Source: Deminuibacter soli (GTDB taxonomy: Bacteria > Bacteroidota > Bacteroidia > Chitinophagales > Chitinophagaceae). From it: a stretch of DNA of 64,000 nucleotides. The notes under the pieces are model-generated. The model saw only the letters and a program-made list of their open reading frames with translations. It was not told where the DNA came from and searched no databases. The position numbers and the translations under genes are program-made. Location: assembly GCF_003412455.1 (NCBI RefSeq), contig NZ_QTJU01000006.1, positions 269,732 to 333,731 of the forward strand. Direction: 5' to 3'. How positions within the stretch are numbered: position 1 is the stretch's first letter; the number at the start of each line of letters is the position of its first letter. Of the stretch, positions 35,071 through 43,544 are shown piece by piece.

Positions 35071-35916
35071 TCACTCCCCCTGCTCTTCGCCAAACACCCG
35101 CGCGGCCTCCCAGCCCAGCATGGCTTTTTTGCGGGCCGCGCCCCAGTGATACTGGCCGGTGATGCCGGAAGAGCGGATGACCCTGTGACAGGGAATAAGA
35201 TAAGCAACCGGGTTATCACCCACTGCTGTACCCACTGCCCGCGCTGCCATGGGCATCTGGATAGCCGAGGCTATGGTGCCATAGGTTTGCACGCCGCCGC
35301 TGGGAATATGCAGCAGGGCCTCCCACACTTTTAACTGGAACGGGGTGCCTTTGAGATGCAGTTTAATGGCCGGTAAATCGTGCCGGTTTTGCTCAAACAA
35401 ATGCAGGGCGCTTTGCTGGATGTGTGTTTTACGCTGTACCAGCCTGGCGCGCGGGAAGGCTTTTTGCAGGGCAAATGGTACATCTTCATCATCCCACAGG
35501 AACGACATATGGCAGATGCCCTTCATGGTAGATGCAATGAGGCAAGGCCCGAAAGGTGTGTCGTACACAGCATAATCTATCACCAGGCTTTCGCCGCCGT
35601 TTTTGTACTCACCGGGTGTCATGCCCTCGATGGATACAAACAGGTCGTGCAGGCGGCTGGTGCCGGAGAGGCCGGTTTCAAAACTTACATCGGCCAGGGA
35701 TTGCTGTTTGCGCAGCAGTTCTTTGGCGTATTGCAGGGAGATGTACTGGGTAAATTTTTTAGGACTAACACCTGCCCATTCCTTAAACAGCCGTTGAAAA
35801 TGAAACGGGCTTAAGTGAACGGCGGCAGCAACGGCATCGAGGTCCGGCTGCTCTTTGAAGTGATCGCTGATGTATTGTATAGCCTCGGCTATGCGTTGGT
35901 AATCGATGTTGTTCAT
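35071..35916 (-). CDS. Ada-like protein: AraC HTH plus O6-alkylguanine transferase
   Basis: 281 residues. N-terminal AraC-type HTH (about 1-105; AAAVHLSPFHFQRLFKEWAG and MTPGEYKNGG) and a C-terminal alkyltransferase domain (about 110-275) with the acceptor Cys in IPCHRVIRSSG. Missing is the zinc-binding Ada N-terminal domain with its methyl-phosphotriester-accepting Cys, so it may sense damage only through the C-terminal Cys. The last residues (GEEQGE, then TGA) border a repeat. Confidence 0.93.
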   Translation of the reverse strand: MNNIDYQRIAEAIQYISDHFKEQPDLDAVAAAVHLSPFHFQRLFKEWAGVSPKKFTQYISLQYAKELLRKQQSLADVSFETGLSGTSRLHDLFVSIEGMTPGEYKNGGESLVIDYAVYDTPFGPCLIASTMKGICHMSFLWDDEDVPFALQKAFPRARLVQRKTHIQQSALHLFEQNRHDLPAIKLHLKGTPFQLKVWEALLHIPSGGVQTYGTIASAIQMPMAARAVGTAVGDNPVAYLIPCHRVIRSSGITGQYHWGAARKKAMLGWEAARVFGEEQGE

Positions 35917-35962
35917 AAACCAAAATTACAGCGGGGTGCAGGCGGTTTCAACCCGCTTCTTG

Positions 35963-36451
35963 CTACATATCGTCGCTGGTAAAACTCAGCGGCAACAGCA
36001 TGCCGGCGCGTTCCACCACATATATTTTCCCTTCTTGTCCGCCCATGATTAACCGGATGGGATGCAGCATACGGGCCTCATACTCAACCATTGTTTGCCT
36101 GCAGATACCGCAGGGCGTAATGGGGTGACTGCTGGCACCGTTGTGGTTATGGTAGCTGATGGCCATGGTGTCGATCTCGGTTTTGTGATCGGGGTACAGC
36201 GATGAAATGGTGGAAAGCAGGGTGCGTTCTGCACAGATGCCCACCGGGTAGCTGGCGTTTTCCTGGTTGGTACCGGCAACCGTATCACCATTGGTCATAC
36301 GGGCTACTGCTGCTACATGAAAATTGGAATAAGGTGCATAGGCATGTTCAGTGGCTGCCCTGGCTGCACGCAACAATTCGGCATCTTTGGGTGCCAGTTC
36401 GCTGATATCGGCATACTCTTCAAAAGCAAAATGATATTGCTGGGCTTTCAT
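35963..36451 (-). CDS. cdd: cytidine deaminase
   Basis: 162 residues. Zinc-site motifs: GICAERTLL (Cys and catalytic Glu) and PCGICRQ (two Cys), with the N-terminal YAPYSNFHVAA and ENASYPVG. It converts cytidine or deoxycytidine to uridine or deoxyuridine in pyrimidine salvage. A good ribosome site (AGAAGGAA) lies just before the ATG, and a terminator-like hairpin lies only 26 bases upstream of it. The protein is slightly longer than the 130-residue tetrameric forms because of an N-terminal extension. Confidence 0.95.
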   Translation of the reverse strand: MKAQQYHFAFEEYADISELAPKDAELLRAARAATEHAYAPYSNFHVAAVARMTNGDTVAGTNQENASYPVGICAERTLLSTISSLYPDHKTEIDTMAISYHNHNGASSHPITPCGICRQTMVEYEARMLHPIRLIMGGQEGKIYVVERAGMLLPLSFTSDDM

Positions 36452-36468
36452 ACAGTTCCTTCTTTAGA

Positions 36469-36498
36469 TAAAAAATCCCCATAGCGATAGCTATGAGG
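36469..36498 (-). terminator. terminator-like hairpin just upstream of cdd
   Basis: On the minus strand CCTCATAGC pairs with GCTATGGGG (9 bp, one G-T pair, TATC loop), then ATTTTTTA follows, then the cdd ribosome site and ATG within about 25 bases. It may end readthrough from lepB or act as an attenuator of cdd. Confidence 0.6.
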
Positions 36499-36544
36499 AC
36501 CCCTTACGGTGAATGAAGTTAAGGCAAAAAAGCCGGGAAACCAA

Positions 36545-36785
36545 AGAAAGCTGCGAGCTGCGAGCTTCGAGCTTCGAGCGTTTATGGAGGCGTCTTTATT
36601 GCAGAATGCCGGTGGGACACCGGCCCTGGCATTCAAAAGAAAAGCCCCGCCCCGGCTAAGCCGGGACGGGGCTTTTATTATTCACTATTCACTATTGACT
36701 ATTCACTATTCACCAGTGATCTTCCACTCACCACTCACCACTCACCACTCACTACTCACTACTCACTACTCACCACTCACTACTT
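36545..36785. repeat. AGCTTCG heptads, palindromic module, terminator and long CACTCAC array
   Basis: At 36551-36580 units AGCTGCG and AGCTTCG repeat in tandem. At 36607-36632 lies ATGCCGGTG / CACCGGC.. as a palindromic module. After the hairpin at 36640 comes the clearest array in the window: about fifteen heptads at 36680-36784 in one register, first ATTCACT and ATTGACT, then CACCACT and CACTACT units. The TAG stop codon of lepB (36780-36782) lies within the last unit. No gene fits in 36452-36779. Confidence 0.9.
36640..36676. terminator. strong bidirectional terminator hairpin
   Basis: AAAAGCCCCG pairs with CGGGGCTTTT, and an inner CCCGGC / GCCGGG stem follows after one mismatch, with a TAA loop. 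The inner sequence CCCGGCTAAGCC recurs in the terminator at 59407, where the same heptad arrays also follow. Confidence 0.85.
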
Positions 36786-38288
36786 GATGCTCCTGAAAAT
36801 CCTGTTCCAGCGCGGACTGCCATTCCAGCTGAACCAGATTAGCGAAGCGCGGCCTACGATATTGGTTTCCGGTACAAACCCCCAGAAACGGCTGTCCTGG
36901 CTGCGGTGGCGGTTATCCCCCATCATCCAGTAATAATCGTACTGGAAAGTATAGGTGGTAGCTGGCTTGCCGTTGATGATAAAGCTGCCGTTGTTTTCCT
37001 GTAAGGTATTGTGCTCGTACGTATCAATAATGCGCCTGTACACGGCAATATTGGCTGCCGTAAGGGTTACGGTAACACCTTTCTGCGGCACTACCAGCGG
37101 ACCAAAGTTATCCGGGCTCCATTTGAAATGATCATTGTCGTAAGGGAACGTAGCACCATTGTTATAAATGTAAGGTTCTATGCTTTTGAAGTTGGGCTGT
37201 TTTTTTACCAGCTCGGCTTCTTCCGGCGTCATGTTAATCAGGTAGGCATTGCCTTTGGCGCCGTAAACACTCATGTGACCGCCATTATCATTGGGATCGG
37301 CGATACCGAGTGATTTCTGCAGAAACTCTTCACTGAACGGTGTGCCATTGGTTTCTACCACATAATCTGTTTGTGAGGCAGGCGGTACAAAAGCAGGTTT
37401 ATCGTTAATGTACAACACGCTGTTGCGCAATTCCAGCTTATCGCCCGGAATAGCAGTACAACGTTTGATGTAGTTATCGGTTTTATCCATCGGGTGCACC
37501 AGGATGGGATATTCAGCCATCAGCTTTTCGCGGTCTCCATTGTAAGAGGTGCGCAGCACATCGTAATAAGGATTGGCAGAACCAAAATCGGGCAGGTTGA
37601 TAATGGTATCACCTGCAGGGAAGTTGAACACCACCACATCATTTCTTTCCACCTTGCTAAAGCCGGGCAGGCGTTTGTAAGGTACCTGTACCCATTTAAC
37701 ATAGGAAGGCATGGTTTTGCTGAAAGGCATGGTATTGTGTACAAAGGGAAAACTGATGGGTGTTTGCGGCAGGCGTGAGCCGTAGCTCATTTTATTTACA
37801 AACAGGAAATCATTTACCAGCAGGGTTTTCTCCATACTCTCGGTAGGTATGGTATATGCTTCAAAAATAAAGGTGCGGATAAGCGTGGCAGCCACGATGG
37901 CGAAAACAGCTGCGTCGATCCATTCACGCGTGGGCGATTTATGGTATTTTTTAACCGCTTCGTGCCCTACCCATTTTTCATTGGGCGAAAAGCCGAGGTA
38001 AGGAAAATAGATAAAGGGCAGAAATACCGCCGCTGTATGATGCAGCAGGGAAAAACGGCCAAAATGCATCACAAAAATGATGCAGAGCCAAATGGTAACA
38101 AACTGCCCTGCTATTGGTATCAGCTGCAGCCAGAACCATACTTTGCGCAGCCCTGTTTTTTCTACTATCAACCAGGTGTTGTACACAGGCACCAGTGCTT
38201 TCCAGGGTTCAATCCCTGCTTTCTTAAACATGCCATACATACCTAAATGCCAGCCGATCGTTGCAACGATGAAAATAATCCAACCCAT
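36780..38288 (-). CDS. lepB: signal peptidase I, long Bacteroidota form
   Basis: 502 residues, much longer than E. coli LepB (324). About three membrane segments in the first 100 residues plus one at about 125-143, then the serine-lysine dyad: Ser151 in IPTESMEKTLL and Lys166 in FVNKMSYGSRLP. A long insertion of about 230 residues follows before the C-terminal GDNRHRSQDSRFWGFVP motif. It cleaves signal peptides at the outer face of the inner membrane. The stop codon and the end of the gene lie in a heptad repeat array. Confidence 0.95.
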   Translation of the reverse strand: MGWIIFIVATIGWHLGMYGMFKKAGIEPWKALVPVYNTWLIVEKTGLRKVWFWLQLIPIAGQFVTIWLCIIFVMHFGRFSLLHHTAAVFLPFIYFPYLGFSPNEKWVGHEAVKKYHKSPTREWIDAAVFAIVAATLIRTFIFEAYTIPTESMEKTLLVNDFLFVNKMSYGSRLPQTPISFPFVHNTMPFSKTMPSYVKWVQVPYKRLPGFSKVERNDVVVFNFPAGDTIINLPDFGSANPYYDVLRTSYNGDREKLMAEYPILVHPMDKTDNYIKRCTAIPGDKLELRNSVLYINDKPAFVPPASQTDYVVETNGTPFSEEFLQKSLGIADPNDNGGHMSVYGAKGNAYLINMTPEEAELVKKQPNFKSIEPYIYNNGATFPYDNDHFKWSPDNFGPLVVPQKGVTVTLTAANIAVYRRIIDTYEHNTLQENNGSFIINGKPATTYTFQYDYYWMMGDNRHRSQDSRFWGFVPETNIVGRASLIWFSWNGSPRWNRIFRSIK

Positions 38289-38568
38289 AGTTTTTAATTA
38301 GTGCCAACAAAAATACCATTCTGACGCATCCGGCCAAATCCGGTTTTGCCTGCCATGGCTTAAACAGGAACGAAAAGTAATCCTTTTGCCGGCTGTAAAC
38401 AAAAAATGTACTGTACCGTTTGTATTATTACGGTCGCTTTTATTACAAATAAAATGTGAAATCATTTACCAACGGTATCCTTGCCATTTCCTGCCCATGT
38501 TCACCACTGTTCTGCACAGGCGTGCCAGGCTGCCGGCGTTTTTTCAAGGCACATAGAAAATATCCGGA
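38289..38568. other. divergent spacer between lepB and the CarH-like gene
   Basis: 280 bases without a gene. Near 38408-38440 there are several TGTAC-like motifs (TGTACTGTACCG, then TTTGTATTATTAC) that could be an operator for the neighbouring MerR-type regulator. This is a suggestion from position only. Confidence 0.35.
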
Positions 38569-39438
38569 ATGCACGCGTTTACAATTAAAGACATGGAAAA
38601 CCTCAGCGGTATAAAAGCGCATACCCTGCGTATCTGGGAGCAGCGCTACCGGCTGATGATACCGAAAAGAGGAGACAGTAACCACCGCGTATATGATAAT
38701 GAAGACCTGAAGCAGCTGCTGCGTATCTCGTTCCTGTATCACAACGGCTTTAAAATTTCACATATCGCCCGCCTGCAGCAGGATGCACTGAAAGCCCTTG
38801 CACTGAACCAGCTACAGCGCAAACCTTTTGGCAGCCTGCAAAACCAGCTGCTGGAAGCAATGATTGATTTTGATGATCTCAGTTTTTCACAAGCCCTTAA
38901 CTATGCCATGCGGCAACTGGGCGTGGAAGAATGCATGTTGCAGGTGGTGTATCCTTACCTGGAAAAAACCGGCCTGTTCTGGCTTACCAACAGCGCCATG
39001 CCGGTGCAGGAGCATTTTGCCAGCAATATTATACGTCACCGGCTGCTTACCGAAATAGACGCGCTGCCCCGCGCTACAGGCAGCCCGCAGCGCTACCTGC
39101 TGTTTACCCCGCCGGGCGAACACCATGAAATACCCTTGCTGTTTATTTACTATATGCTTAAGAAAGCCGGGAAAAACGTGCTGTATGCAGGCGCCGGCAT
39201 AGACACAGACACTTTGCAGTTAATTGCCGGGCGACCGGTTACGCATCTCTTTTACTACCAGATCACCAACTTTATGAAGCAGCAGCCCGAAGAATATGCC
39301 AGCCGGCTTTGCCAGGATTTCAGCACACAGCAGGTGGTTGCTGGCGGACCGGTTACCCGGCAAATCACCAACCGTTTACCCAACCTTACGGTACTCAATT
39401 CCCTGCAAAGCCAGCTGGACTACCTGCGGAAGGTTTGA
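38569..39438 (+). CDS. MerR-type regulator with B12-binding domain (CarH/LitR-like)
   Basis: 289 residues. MerR HTH at the N-terminus (FTIKDMENLSGIKAHTLRIW, EQRYRL), then a four-helix capping domain with Trp138 and Glu148-His149 in WLTNSAMPVQEH (the W-x9-EH motif that senses adenosylcobalamin in CarH), and a Rossmann-like cobalamin domain with PPGEHHEIPLL, where His186 fits the lower axial ligand. Residues known from Thermus CarH are thus kept. Such proteins are light- and B12-controlled repressors, usually of carotenoid genes. No crt gene is nearby, so targets are unknown. Confidence 0.88.
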   Translation: MHAFTIKDMENLSGIKAHTLRIWEQRYRLMIPKRGDSNHRVYDNEDLKQLLRISFLYHNGFKISHIARLQQDALKALALNQLQRKPFGSLQNQLLEAMIDFDDLSFSQALNYAMRQLGVEECMLQVVYPYLEKTGLFWLTNSAMPVQEHFASNIIRHRLLTEIDALPRATGSPQRYLLFTPPGEHHEIPLLFIYYMLKKAGKNVLYAGAGIDTDTLQLIAGRPVTHLFYYQITNFMKQQPEEYASRLCQDFSTQQVVAGGPVTRQITNRLPNLTVLNSLQSQLDYLRKV

Positions 39439-39464
39439 CGTTTAATGTTTGAAGTTTAATATTA
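39437..39464. repeat. GTTTAAT-type heptads
   Basis: Three to four 7-bp units (GTTTAAT, GTTTGAA, GTTTAAT) lie between the convergent CarH-like and thiolase genes. Confidence 0.55.
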
Positions 39465-40649
39465 CTCCCCTCTCATGAGCACCATGGCGCTGGCGCCACC
39501 GCCGCCGTTGCAGATACCTGCTGCGCCGTAACGGGCATTGTGCTGTTGTAAAATATGTACAAGGGTAACCACGATGCGCGCGCCACTGCAACCCAGCGGG
39601 TGGCCGAGGGATACAGCGCCGCCATGTACATTTACTTTTGCTGCATCCAGCCCCATTTTTTGCGTGTTGGCGATACCTACCACCGAAAAGGCTTCGTTCA
39701 GTTCAATAAAATCCATGTCTTTCAGTTGCAGTCCGGCTTTCTCCACTGCTTTGGGCACGGCGAGGGAGGGCGTGGTGGTAAACCATTCAGGCGCCTGTTC
39801 GGCATCGGCATAGCTTTTTATAATGGCCAGCGGTTTTAATCCCAGTGCGTTTGCTTTTTCGCTGCTCATGAGCACAACAGCGGCAGCGCCATCGTTCATG
39901 GTGCTGGCATTGGCAGCGGTAACCGTACCTTCCTTCTGGAAAGCAGGTTTTAACTCAGGTATTTTATCGAATTTAACATTGTAAGGTTCTTCATCTTTGT
40001 CAAACTTCAGTGCATCGCCCTTGCGCTGCGGTATCATCACCGGCACCACTTCAGCAGCAAAATGGCCGTTGGCCCATGCGGCCTGGCTTCTTTTGTAACT
40101 TTCAATGGCAAAAGCATCCTGCTCTTCACGGCTAATATGACAATCTTTTGCACACAACTCAGCTGCATTACCCATGGCATATTGGTGATATACGTCGGTG
40201 AGGCCATCTTTAGACAGTCCATCGGTGAGGGTTACATCGCCGTATTTGTTACCCCAGCGGGTATTGGCTGCGTAATAGGGCACATTGCTCATGCTTTCCA
40301 TACCACCGGCCACAACAATATCCGCATCGCCCAGTAAAATACTTTGCGCGCCCTGGGCAATGGCTTTCATGCCGCTGGCGCAGACTTTATTTACCGTGGT
40401 ACAGATCACGGCATCGGGTAAACCGGCGAGTTTGGCTGCTTGGCGGGCAGGCGCCTGGCCCATATTTGCCTGTAATACACAACCCATCAGCACCTCCTGC
40501 ACCTGGGCAGGTTCAATACCAGCCTGTTGTACAGCAGCCTTAATGGCAATAGCGCCCAGCTGCGGGGCCTGGAAATCTTTTAACGATCCGCCAAAACTGC
40601 CGATCGGCGTACGAACGGCGGAAACAATATAAACAACTCTGTTCTGCAT
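39462..40649 (-). CDS. acetyl-CoA C-acetyltransferase (thiolase)
   Basis: 395 residues. Active-site Cys90 in [10 protein letters not shown], the acidic-loop [12 protein letters not shown], and the C-terminal catalytic pair in [20 protein letters not shown] and [12 protein letters not shown]. Start [20 protein letters not shown]. The biosynthetic type (AtoB/PhaA-like) joins two acetyl-CoA to acetoacetyl-CoA or acts in reverse in fatty-acid and ketone-body breakdown. There is no partner operon on either side. Confidence 0.95.
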   Translation of the reverse strand: MQNRVVYIVSAVRTPIGSFGGSLKDFQAPQLGAIAIKAAVQQAGIEPAQVQEVLMGCVLQANMGQAPARQAAKLAGLPDAVICTTVNKVCASGMKAIAQGAQSILLGDADIVVAGGMESMSNVPYYAANTRWGNKYGDVTLTDGLSKDGLTDVYHQYAMGNAAELCAKDCHISREEQDAFAIESYKRSQAAWANGHFAAEVVPVMIPQRKGDALKFDKDEEPYNVKFDKIPELKPAFQKEGTVTAANASTMNDGAAAVVLMSSEKANALGLKPLAIIKSYADAEQAPEWFTTTPSLAVPKAVEKAGLQLKDMDFIELNEAFSVVGIANTQKMGLDAAKVNVHGGAVSLGHPLGCSGARIVVTLVHILQQHNARYGAAGICNGGGGASAMVLMRGE

Positions 40650-40767
40650 AATTCGATGAGGCTTTTATCAAAGATAGGGAACAGCCGGCTTTTAACTAAT
40701 AGTTGTTAGTATTTTACGAACTGCAGGCTTTTTCTCCCACTCGTCTACCCGGCTGTACAAAATTGTT

Positions 40768-40862
40768 GTGCCCGTGGCTGTGTCCCCACAGCCACAGGCG
40801 ACATGAAGGAAAAATTCGCTTAGATCATTCACTATTGACTATTCACTGTTCACCCGGGTTCA
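40768..40862. repeat. hairpin module and ATTCACT heptads upstream of dnaG
   Basis: GTGGCTGTG / CACAGCCAC with a TCCC loop (about 40774-40795), then a short piece AAATTCGCTTAGATCATTC, then ATTCACT-type heptads (40827-40855). The same hairpin family is at 17523, 47709 and 47753. The -7-like box TACTTTTG at 40881 follows only 12 bases before dnaG. Confidence 0.7.
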
Positions 40863-40899
40863 CACCTCACGCCTTTTTGCTACTTTTGTTCGTTTCCCC

Positions 40900-42879
40900 A
40901 TGATTACCCAGCAAACCATACAACAGATCACCAACCGCATTGACATTCTCGATGTGGTGGGCGAATTTGTGAAACTGAAGAAGAGAGGCGCCAACTACCT
41001 TGGCCTGTGCCCTTTTCACGGCGAAAAAACGCCTTCGTTTACCGTGTCTCCTGCCAAGGAAATTTACAAATGTTTCGGATGCGGCAAAAGCGGCAACAGC
41101 ATCAGCTTTTTAATGGAGCTGGAGAAGTACAGCTATGTGGAAGCACTGCGCTGGCTGGCCAACCGCTACCACATTGAAATTGAAGAAACGCAGGTAAGTC
41201 CGGAAGTACGCCAGCACCAGCAGGTGGCAGAGAGCCTGCACATCATCAACGGGTTTGCACAGAAGTATTTTGCCGAACAGCTGTGGCAAACACAGGAAGG
41301 CGAGGCTGTGGCGCAGAGCTACCTGGAAGAACGTGGCTTTCGCAGGGAGATCAGTGAAAAGTTTCAGCTGGGGTACAGTCCGCAAAACAGGCACAGCTTT
41401 GTAACGGCTGCCCTGCAAAAGCAGTACAATGCAGAGCTGCTGGTAAAAACGGGGCTGGTTGTAAACCGCAATGAAGAGCTGCTGGACAATTACCGCGGCC
41501 GTATTATTTTCCCTATTCACAACAACACCGGCAAGGTCATTGGTTTTGGTGCAAGGGTGATTGGTAAGGCTGAGAAAGTACCCAAGTACATCAACACGCC
41601 GGAGAATGAGATCTATGTCAAGAGCCGTATTTTATATGGTGCCTATTTCGCGCGGCAATCGATAGACAAACAGGATGAATGTTTGCTGGTAGAAGGTTAT
41701 ACGGATGTGATCAGCCTGCACCAGGCGGGTATTGAAAACGTGGTGGCGAGTGGCGGTACATCGTTAACCACCGATCAGCTGCGCATCATAAAAAAATATA
41801 CCAACAACCTCACCATTATTTATGATGGTGATTCGGCAGGTATAAAGGCTGCGCTGCGCGGACTGGATATGGCGCTGGAAGAAAGCCTGAATGTAAAGCT
41901 GGTATTGATTCCCGATAAGGAAGACCCGGACAGTTATGTAAACAAGGTAGGTGCAAATGCTTTCAGGGAATTTGTAGCAGAGCATAAAAAAGACTTCATT
42001 CTTTTCCAGCTGGAAATAATGCTGAAAGATGCAGGCAATGATGTAAGCCGCAAAAATGATGTGGTAAACCAGATTGCCGAAACGCTCAGTAAAATCAATA
42101 AAACAGAGGATTTTACCAAGCAGCAGGAATACATACGCCAGTGCTCGGGCATACTGCGTATTGATGAAACCGGTTTGACCACGCTGGTGAATAAATACAA
42201 GCGCGACCGTATTCAGCGCGATGAAAAACGCTTTGCGCAGTTCGACAACGGCAATAACAATAGCAACAACCAGGGCAACAATATGCCCGGCTTTGATATG
42301 CCGCCGGATGATATGCCGCCACAGGACAACATGCCGTTTGATGATGCATCGTTACTGGCCAACCAGGACGAGCCGCATGAAAAAAACCTGTTGCGTGTGT
42401 TGATGGAATATGGCCTGCGTGCATGGGATGAAGAAAAGACCATGGCCCAGTATATTTTTGATGAACTGGAGCAGTTTGAGTTTGACAGTGCCCCTATGGA
42501 ACAGCTGTACGAAGAATACAGGCGCCAGTACTTTGCCGGCATGGAGCCTACCAACAAAACCCTGTTGTATATTGACAATGCAGACATCCGCAACCTGGTA
42601 GTGAACATTACCATGAACCAGTTTGAATTAAGCCACCGCTGGGATGACAAGCAGGAGAACATGAACATTTTAAACCGTGACATCAGTCATAAAGATGTGC
42701 AGCTGAGCGTACATTATTTCAAGCTGCGCAAGATCAAGAAAATGTTTGACCAGAACCAGCGTGATATGGAGCAGGCCACCACATATGAAGAGCAGGTTAA
42801 ACTCATAGAAATACACAAGCACCTGAAGCAAATTGAACAGGAGCTTACCAAACAATATGGTACCGTAATATTCAAGTAA
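40900..42879 (+). CDS. dnaG: DNA primase
   Basis: 659 residues. Zinc ribbon with Cys37, His40, Cys58 and Cys61 (LCPFHGEKTPSF, YKCFGCGKSG), RNA-polymerase domain, and TOPRIM core (about 260-345, LVEGYTDVISLHQAG and IIYDGDSAGIKAA). A low-complexity linker rich in N, M, P and D (about 445-490) precedes the helical C-terminus that binds the replicative helicase. It makes RNA primers at the fork. A TACTTTTG box 12 bases upstream fits the Bacteroidota -7 element, which would give a very short leader. Confidence 0.97.
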   Translation: MITQQTIQQITNRIDILDVVGEFVKLKKRGANYLGLCPFHGEKTPSFTVSPAKEIYKCFGCGKSGNSISFLMELEKYSYVEALRWLANRYHIEIEETQVSPEVRQHQQVAESLHIINGFAQKYFAEQLWQTQEGEAVAQSYLEERGFRREISEKFQLGYSPQNRHSFVTAALQKQYNAELLVKTGLVVNRNEELLDNYRGRIIFPIHNNTGKVIGFGARVIGKAEKVPKYINTPENEIYVKSRILYGAYFARQSIDKQDECLLVEGYTDVISLHQAGIENVVASGGTSLTTDQLRIIKKYTNNLTIIYDGDSAGIKAALRGLDMALEESLNVKLVLIPDKEDPDSYVNKVGANAFREFVAEHKKDFILFQLEIMLKDAGNDVSRKNDVVNQIAETLSKINKTEDFTKQQEYIRQCSGILRIDETGLTTLVNKYKRDRIQRDEKRFAQFDNGNNNSNNQGNNMPGFDMPPDDMPPQDNMPFDDASLLANQDEPHEKNLLRVLMEYGLRAWDEEKTMAQYIFDELEQFEFDSAPMEQLYEEYRRQYFAGMEPTNKTLLYIDNADIRNLVVNITMNQFELSHRWDDKQENMNILNRDISHKDVQLSVHYFKLRKIKKMFDQNQRDMEQATTYEEQVKLIEIHKHLKQIEQELTKQYGTVIFK

Positions 42880-42886
42880 GGCCGCT

Positions 42887-42911
42887 GTGCCTGCCTATAC
42901 AAGGCAGGCAC
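42887..42911. terminator. hairpin between convergent dnaG and lipoprotein genes
   Basis: A perfect 10-bp inverted repeat GTGCCTGCCT / AGGCAGGCAC with a 5-base loop, 7 bases after dnaG and 9 before the end of the opposite gene. T-runs are weak on both sides. Confidence 0.6.
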
Positions 42912-42920
42912 ACTTGCCGG

Positions 42921-43427
42921 TTATTGCACCAGCACGTCAAACTCGCCTTTGGTAAAAATGAGTTTGCTGGTATCGCCGGTAGCATAACCGATGGAATTAA
43001 ACTCCCCTTCAAAAGTTCCTTTTACCTCGCGCTCGGTTAAGCTGGTAATTTTCATTGAAAACGGGTGCACTGCTTTTTCTGCAATACCGGTTTCAAATAC
43101 CTTGGAAAGGCTGTCGCCCAGGTTAAAGATACCGGTGGCATTTGCAGGTGTAAGAGACGTATAGGTACCCTCGCTAATGGGGTTGGAAGAAGTTAATCGC
43201 AAAGTAATGGCAGAAGGCTGGGTGGTTGTTGTATCGATGCCGATAACAGACAACATATAATCTTTGTCGAAACTGATGCTGGTAGCAGTACTCATGCTGC
43301 TGAAGTTCAGCTGTTTCCCGTTTAAAGTGGCTTTGATATAAGAGCGAACGGAGATGACCTCCTCATCCTTTTTGCAGGATGTCAGCGCGGTTAACGCAAA
43401 TGCTGATAACACGAATAATCTTTTCAT
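42921..43427 (-). CDS. lipoprotein of unknown function, beta-rich
   Basis: 168 residues. Lipoprotein signal MKRLFVLSAFALTALTSC with Cys18 followed by KKDEE, a surface or outer-membrane retention-like charge pattern. The mature part is alternating beta strands (SYIKATLNGKQLNFS, ISEGTYTS, EVKGTFEGEF), as in the small calycin- or DUF6252-like lipoproteins of Bacteroidota; the exact family is not certain. Probably a surface protein with no enzyme motif. Confidence 0.75.
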   Translation of the reverse strand: MKRLFVLSAFALTALTSCKKDEEVISVRSYIKATLNGKQLNFSSMSTATSISFDKDYMLSVIGIDTTTTQPSAITLRLTSSNPISEGTYTSLTPANATGIFNLGDSLSKVFETGIAEKAVHPFSMKITSLTEREVKGTFEGEFNSIGYATGDTSKLIFTKGEFDVLVQ

Positions 43428-43544
43428 GCTTGTTTAAGGACTTAGGGGTGGTTGTTGCAACGAATATATTGGATTATATCATAATAAATACAATCCGGCC
43501 TTTAGTTTTTTTCAACATGCCTTACTTAGCCCATTAAACTGAAT

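Noticed and set aside
36678..36785. CRISPR-like array of short repeats
   Set aside because: Units are 7 bp and contiguous without spacers, and no cas genes are in the window.
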